From Candidatus Nanopelagicales bacterium (GTDB lineage Bacteria > Actinomycetota > Actinomycetes > S36-B12 > UBA10799), in assembly GCA_025455985.1 (NCBI GenBank), contig JALOLM010000040.1:1-10252 (forward strand): 10,252 nucleotides of DNA, given 5' to 3'. Below are positions 7,176 to 10,252 of this stretch, piece by piece. Both the position numbers and the translations under genes were made by a program. The notes under the pieces were generated by a model, which was not told the origin of the DNA, did no database searches, and saw only the letters and a list, made by a program, of their open reading frames with translations. Position 1 is the first letter of the stretch, and each line of letters starts with the position of its first letter.

Positions 7176-7206
7176 ATCATTTCTGGCCCACAGCATGCCC
7201 GTGCGT

Positions 7207-7212
7207 TAGGCT
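7207..7212 (+). promoter_or_regulatory. -10 box of a probable leaderless promoter
   Basis: TAGGCT fits the actinobacterial TAnnnT -10 pattern. If transcription starts at the G of the GTG at 7219, this box falls exactly at -12 to -7. The start has no Shine-Dalgarno sequence in front of it (the preceding bases are CTCCCACG), as expected for a leaderless mRNA. No good -35 is visible at standard spacing. Confidence 0.55.
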
Positions 7213-7218
7213 CCCACG

Positions 7219-8994
7219 GTGACTGATGATCTCGCCTTGTTGCGTCTGTATGAACCGGTGATCCGATACAACGCAGGTGAGATGTTCTACCCGGCCTCCG
7301 TCGAAGACTATGTGGCCGCCAGCGCCCTGTATCGGGCGACCGACGACGAGCCCGAGGAGCTCGCAGCCAGGGGCTCGTTGACGTTGGAGCGCCTGGCAGC
7401 GCTGGGCCGGGTCAATGCTGGCGAGCAGTTGTATCTGCAGCACGTGGGCGAGCCGCTGGGTCGCAAGCAGTACAAGGCCTGGCGCAAACGGCCTGACCGC
7501 GTGAGGTTCAAGTCGTCGAGTCGTTTCGCTGCAGTCGGCCTGCTGTCGCGGTTCGTGGACGCCATCATGCGGTTCACGCTGCTTCTGCGGGGAAACGTTC
7601 CCGGGGGATACGCTGCGGCGGCCCAAGTCGCCTATGCGGCATCCCCCAACTCCGGCAAGTGCTTCTATTACGGCCACGTGGACCGCGACGCCGGGTACAT
7701 CACCTTGCAGTACTGGTACTTCTACGCGATGAACGACTGGCGCTCGAACTTCGGAGGCGTCAACGACCACGAGGCGGACTGGGAGCAGGTGACCGTATTC
7801 CTGACCGACGATGAGCAAAGGCGGCCGGTGTGGGTTGCCTTCTCCTCCCATGACGAGGTCGGCGACGACCTGCGGCGACGCTGGGACGACCCGGACATCG
7901 AGTTCGTCGATGGCACTCATCCCGTGGTGTACGCCGGTGCCGGGTCGCACTCTGGCGCGTATCTGAAGGGCGAGTACCTGATCGCTGCGGCACTGCCTTT
8001 ACCCGATTGGATCGACAGCATCCGTCGCACGTTCCTTCGCCTGTTGCCCTGGCACGAGGACGACGACTCCGGGGTGATCGGCATCCCCTACATCGACTAC
8101 AAGCGAGGTGACGGAGTCTCGGTGGGGGCGGGGCAGGACCGGCCATGGGAAGCCGTCGTGGTGTCCGACGACACCGAATGGGTGCGTGACTACCGCGGTC
8201 TGTGGGGTCTGGACACCCATGACATCTTCGGCGGGGAACGTGCGCCGGCAGGGATGCGCTACGAGCGCAAAGGTACCGTTCGGCAATCGTGGGGCCAGCC
8301 CGTGGCCTGGGCAGGTCTGGACAAGGAGGCCCCGACCGATGAGTGGGCGGTCAACGACCTGCGTGAGGCACAAGAGAACCTCACGGAGCGTCTTGCGGAG
8401 ATCGACGCCGAGCTCGACGATGCCCGCGAATCGCTGCGCGCTGCCAGAGCGGCCGAACGCGCCCAGGGGATCTCCCCGCAGGAGCCATCCCGGCGTTCGG
8501 TGGAACTGATGCGCGAGGTCGCCGAACTGCGGGCGCATCGGCTGGCCGTCAGCCAGCAACTCGAGGGGGCCGAACTCGGGCTACAGCCCGGAGCGTTGCC
8601 CGTGGAACCTGTGCATGCCCACCTGCATCACCGCTCCACCCCGCTCGCGCCAGAAGACACGGTGCGATCGCGTCTCCTGCGGGTGTGGTCAGCCGCTTCG
8701 GCCTCGATCCTGCTGGCCGCGCTGGGCATCCTGCTGCTCGTGGACACCACCGGGCTGCTGTGGCCGATCGTATGGATCGCCATTGCGATGCTGGTCATCG
8801 AGGCGATCCTGCGCCGCCGACTGGCCAGCCTGCTCATGGCAGCGGGCATCGTTGCGCTCTTCTTCATCGCGGTCTGGGCCGTCTGGTCGCTGTTCACCGG
8901 CAATCTGCGCATCGGCTTCGGCATCCTGCTGCTGCTCGCGGCGATCTATATGGCTGTGCAGACCGCCAAGGAGGGCATCCGGTCGCGCAACTGA
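7219..8994 (+). CDS. Vps62-like domain protein with coiled coil and four-helix C-terminal membrane domain
   Basis: A 591-residue protein whose cellular role I do not know. Residues 1 to about 360 resemble the Vps62/DUF946-type family: an N-terminal YEPVIRYNAGEMFYP segment, the aromatic QYWYFYAMNDW (164-174), NDHEADWE (H184, D187, E189) and GAGSHSGAY (242-248). The D/H/E cluster could bind metal, but that is inference. About 375-455 is charged and Glu/Arg/Ala-rich, probably coiled coil. About 494-583 holds four hydrophobic helices separated by very short turns. Arginines before helix 1, RRR between helices 2 and 3, and KEGIRSRN at the end all predict that both termini and the large domain are cytoplasmic; there is no signal peptide. 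The GTG start is preceded by a leaderless-type promoter. The next gene follows after ten bases, so they are likely co-transcribed. Confidence 0.65.
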   Translation: MTDDLALLRLYEPVIRYNAGEMFYPASVEDYVAASALYRATDDEPEELAARGSLTLERLAALGRVNAGEQLYLQHVGEPLGRKQYKAWRKRPDRVRFKSSSRFAAVGLLSRFVDAIMRFTLLLRGNVPGGYAAAAQVAYAASPNSGKCFYYGHVDRDAGYITLQYWYFYAMNDWRSNFGGVNDHEADWEQVTVFLTDDEQRRPVWVAFSSHDEVGDDLRRRWDDPDIEFVDGTHPVVYAGAGSHSGAYLKGEYLIAAALPLPDWIDSIRRTFLRLLPWHEDDDSGVIGIPYIDYKRGDGVSVGAGQDRPWEAVVVSDDTEWVRDYRGLWGLDTHDIFGGERAPAGMRYERKGTVRQSWGQPVAWAGLDKEAPTDEWAVNDLREAQENLTERLAEIDAELDDARESLRAARAAERAQGISPQEPSRRSVELMREVAELRAHRLAVSQQLEGAELGLQPGALPVEPVHAHLHHRSTPLAPEDTVRSRLLRVWSAASASILLAALGILLLVDTTGLLWPIVWIAIAMLVIEAILRRRLASLLMAAGIVALFFIAVWAVWSLFTGNLRIGFGILLLLAAIYMAVQTAKEGIRSRN

Positions 8995-9004
8995 GTTCTG
9001 AGCC

Positions 9005-9352
9005 TTGGATGTGCTGACGGACACCGAACTCGGGCGGCAGGTGGTGGCCCGGGTTGGTGCGCTCGTGAACGAGACCGGCGGTGCGCAACTGCGGGTCCAC
9101 AGGACGCAGACCGGCTGGGCCAGACGACGTTACTTCGCTGTTCTGTGGTCGCCACAGCGCTGGCTCGGTGAACGTGCGGCGCTCGTGGTGCTCACGGTGT
9201 ATCTGCCCGAACGTCTGGATTCCGCGCGTTTCAAGGAGGTGGTGCAAGTCCGGCCTGGTCTGTGGGCGCATCACCTCGAGATTCAGGCGGTCACGGACAT
9301 CGACGACGAGGTAGCGTCCTGGCTGGCGCAGGCATGGGATGCGGCTGGCTGA
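9005..9352 (+). CDS. Small DUF5655-like protein
   Basis: A 115-residue soluble protein without signal peptide or membrane segment. The pattern of Arg-rich RRRYFAVLW, a valine-rich strand ending in YLPER, then RFKEVVQVRPGLWAHHLEI and an acidic DIDDEVASWLAQAW tail resembles the DUF5655 family, which I recognise from memory; no biochemical role is established that I can name. It starts ten bases after the stop of the Vps62-like gene, with TTG at 9005 or GTG at 9011; neither has a clear Shine-Dalgarno site, so translation is probably coupled to the upstream gene. The conserved part begins well after either start, so the choice changes little. The operon position suggests a shared context with its neighbours but does not define a function. 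Confidence 0.6.
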   Translation: MDVLTDTELGRQVVARVGALVNETGGAQLRVHRTQTGWARRRYFAVLWSPQRWLGERAALVVLTVYLPERLDSARFKEVVQVRPGLWAHHLEIQAVTDIDDEVASWLAQAWDAAG

Positions 9353-9392
9353 AGGGCTTCGGCGCGCGTCAGGGCATGCCAGACTGGCCGCT

Positions 9393-10252
9393 GTGGAGAT
9401 CGCGATTATCGGCGGCGGGATAGGCGGAATCAGCGCTGCCCTGGCTCTGCAACAAGTGGGCCTGCAGGCCACGGTGTACGAGCAAGCACCTGAGATCGGG
9501 GAGGTGGGTGCAGGAATCGGCCTGTGGCCGGGGGCGCTGAAGAGCCTGCGTGAGATCGGGATCGCCGACTGGTTCTGGGATCTGCCCGTCTCGCCGTTCC
9601 GGTGGGCCCGGACGGCCACCCCCGCTGGCCAAGAGGTTCTGGGTTTTGATGTCTTGGGAATGACCCGCGGACTCGGCTACGTCGTCCGGCGCCCGGATCT
9701 GCTGGCCGCGCTATCGGCCTGCCTGGCACCCTGACGAGTCCTTACCGGCAAACGGCTGACTGCACTGCATCGGGAGGATGCGGTCGCGCTGTCTTTTGCG
9801 GACGGGACGTCTGCCCGCGCCGATCTGGTCATCGGTGCCGACGGGCTGCACTCAGTCGTGCGCAAGGAGGTCGTCAACGAGCTAGCGCCGCGCTACAGCG
9901 GAGAGACCTGTTGGCGCGGCATCACCGACTTCCGGGTCGCCGATCCGGGCCTGATGCAGGAGGTGCAGGGCGGCGGCCGACGCGGCGCGGTTCATGCTCT
10001 CGGAGATGACGCCGTCTACTGGTGGACGACGGCCAGGACCCCCGCCGGATCGCCAGCCGGTTCCAAGACCGACCTCGTGGCAGCCCTTTCCGGCTGGCAG
10101 TGCGAACTCCCCGCAGCCATAGAGGCCACAGACGAAGCGGCCATCCTGCACAACGATCTGTTCGACCGGGATCCGGTCACGGCGTGGTCCAAGGGTCCGG
10201 TCACGTTGCTCGGTGACGCGGCCCACCCCACCACGCCCAACTTGGGTCTCGG
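9393..10252 (+). pseudogene. FAD-dependent monooxygenase (aromatic-ring hydroxylase / urate hydroxylase-like) interrupted by in-frame TGA, 3' end outside window
   Basis: Flavoprotein monooxygenases of this type use NAD(P)H and O2 to hydroxylate small, often aromatic or purine-like substrates. The GTG at 9393 puts the Rossmann fold at the N-terminus: GGGIGG (residues 7-12) and E30 closing the second strand. Codon 114 is TGA (9732-9734). The same frame then stays open to the window end and contains the rest of the family: the GADGLHS segment (D150, G151 counting the stop as a codon) and GDAAHPTTPN (274-283), which contacts the FAD. Reading frame is identical on both sides, so this is a nonsense change, not a frameshift. 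The last residues read NLGLG where relatives usually have NLGQG. No ribosome site is clear; an ATG at 9339 overlaps the previous gene. A sequencing error, readthrough or true gene decay all remain possible. Confidence 0.8.

Larger units (their letters stand above)
6807..7218. other. 412-base divergent intergenic region with inverted repeats
   Basis: This gap separates the minus-strand cell-wall hydrolase from the plus-strand Vps62-like gene. The left half (to about 6965) is GC-rich and holds three inverted repeats that would fall in the leader of the hydrolase mRNA if its promoter lies upstream of them. The right half (about 6985-7145) is clearly richer in A/T than the flanking genes and holds a DnaA-box 9-mer. 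A fourth inverted repeat and a leaderless-type promoter follow before 7219. Short open frames here (for example 7020-7226) have no recognisable product or ribosome site and run over the start of the next gene, so I do not call them. I found no tRNA or rRNA, and no convincing minus-strand promoter. Confidence 0.7.

Noticed and set aside
7149..7185. Inverted repeat as an intrinsic terminator of a small RNA encoded at about 7000-7175
   Set aside because: The stem is good, but the tail CATCATTTCT is a poor T-run, no clear plus-strand promoter with proper -35/-10 spacing is visible, and no known small-RNA signature was recognised.
7020..7226. Small plus-strand open frames (68 and 65 codons) in the intergenic region
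   Set aside because: There is no ribosome-binding site, the two overlap in different frames, they run into the start of the next gene, and no family is recognisable.
9380..9395. Leaderless promoter for the FAD monooxygenase at the GTG 9393
   Set aside because: The bases at -12 to -7 read AGACTG and do not fit TAnnnT. Co-transcription with the upstream gene is more likely.

Overview
The window is a GC-rich bacterial chromosome segment, most likely from an actinobacterium. The clues are many GTG/TTG starts, long antisense open frames typical of high GC, a TAnnnT -10 box placed for a leaderless GTG start, and the gene families present. Lineage is inferred from style and content; no marker gene is present to fix it more closely.

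Layout: (1) 1-1798, plus strand: the 3' end of a [NiFe]-hydrogenase gene cluster, with the last 23 codons of an upstream gene (probably the small subunit), the complete large subunit of a group 3b-like cytoplasmic bidirectional hydrogenase, and its dedicated maturation endopeptidase. Each joins the next by a 4-base start/stop overlap. (2) 1908-6085, plus strand: a complete sbcD-sbcC operon (Mre11/Rad50-type DNA end-processing nuclease and zinc-hook ATPase), also coupled by an ATGA overlap. (3) 6087-6806, minus strand: a secreted NlpC/P60-like cell-wall hydrolase with a Pro-Val-Asp repeat linker, converging on sbcC with one base between the two stop codons. (4) 6807-7218: a 412-base divergent intergenic region, richer in A/T than its flanks on the right half, holding four inverted repeats, a perfect DnaA-box 9-mer and a likely leaderless promoter. 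(5) 7219-10252, plus strand: a probable three-gene operon of unclear function, with a Vps62-like protein carrying a coiled coil and a four-helix membrane tail, a small DUF5655-like protein, and an FAD-dependent aromatic-ring-type monooxygenase interrupted by an in-frame TGA and cut by the window edge.

Functionally the first block makes and matures a soluble hydrogenase, and the second repairs DNA ends and hairpins; they sit side by side without an evident shared role. The third block acts at the cell envelope. The most unusual parts are the 7219-9352 gene pair (a cytoplasmic Vps62-like domain tethered to the inner membrane), the structured leader in front of the cell-wall hydrolase, and the nonsense-interrupted monooxygenase.
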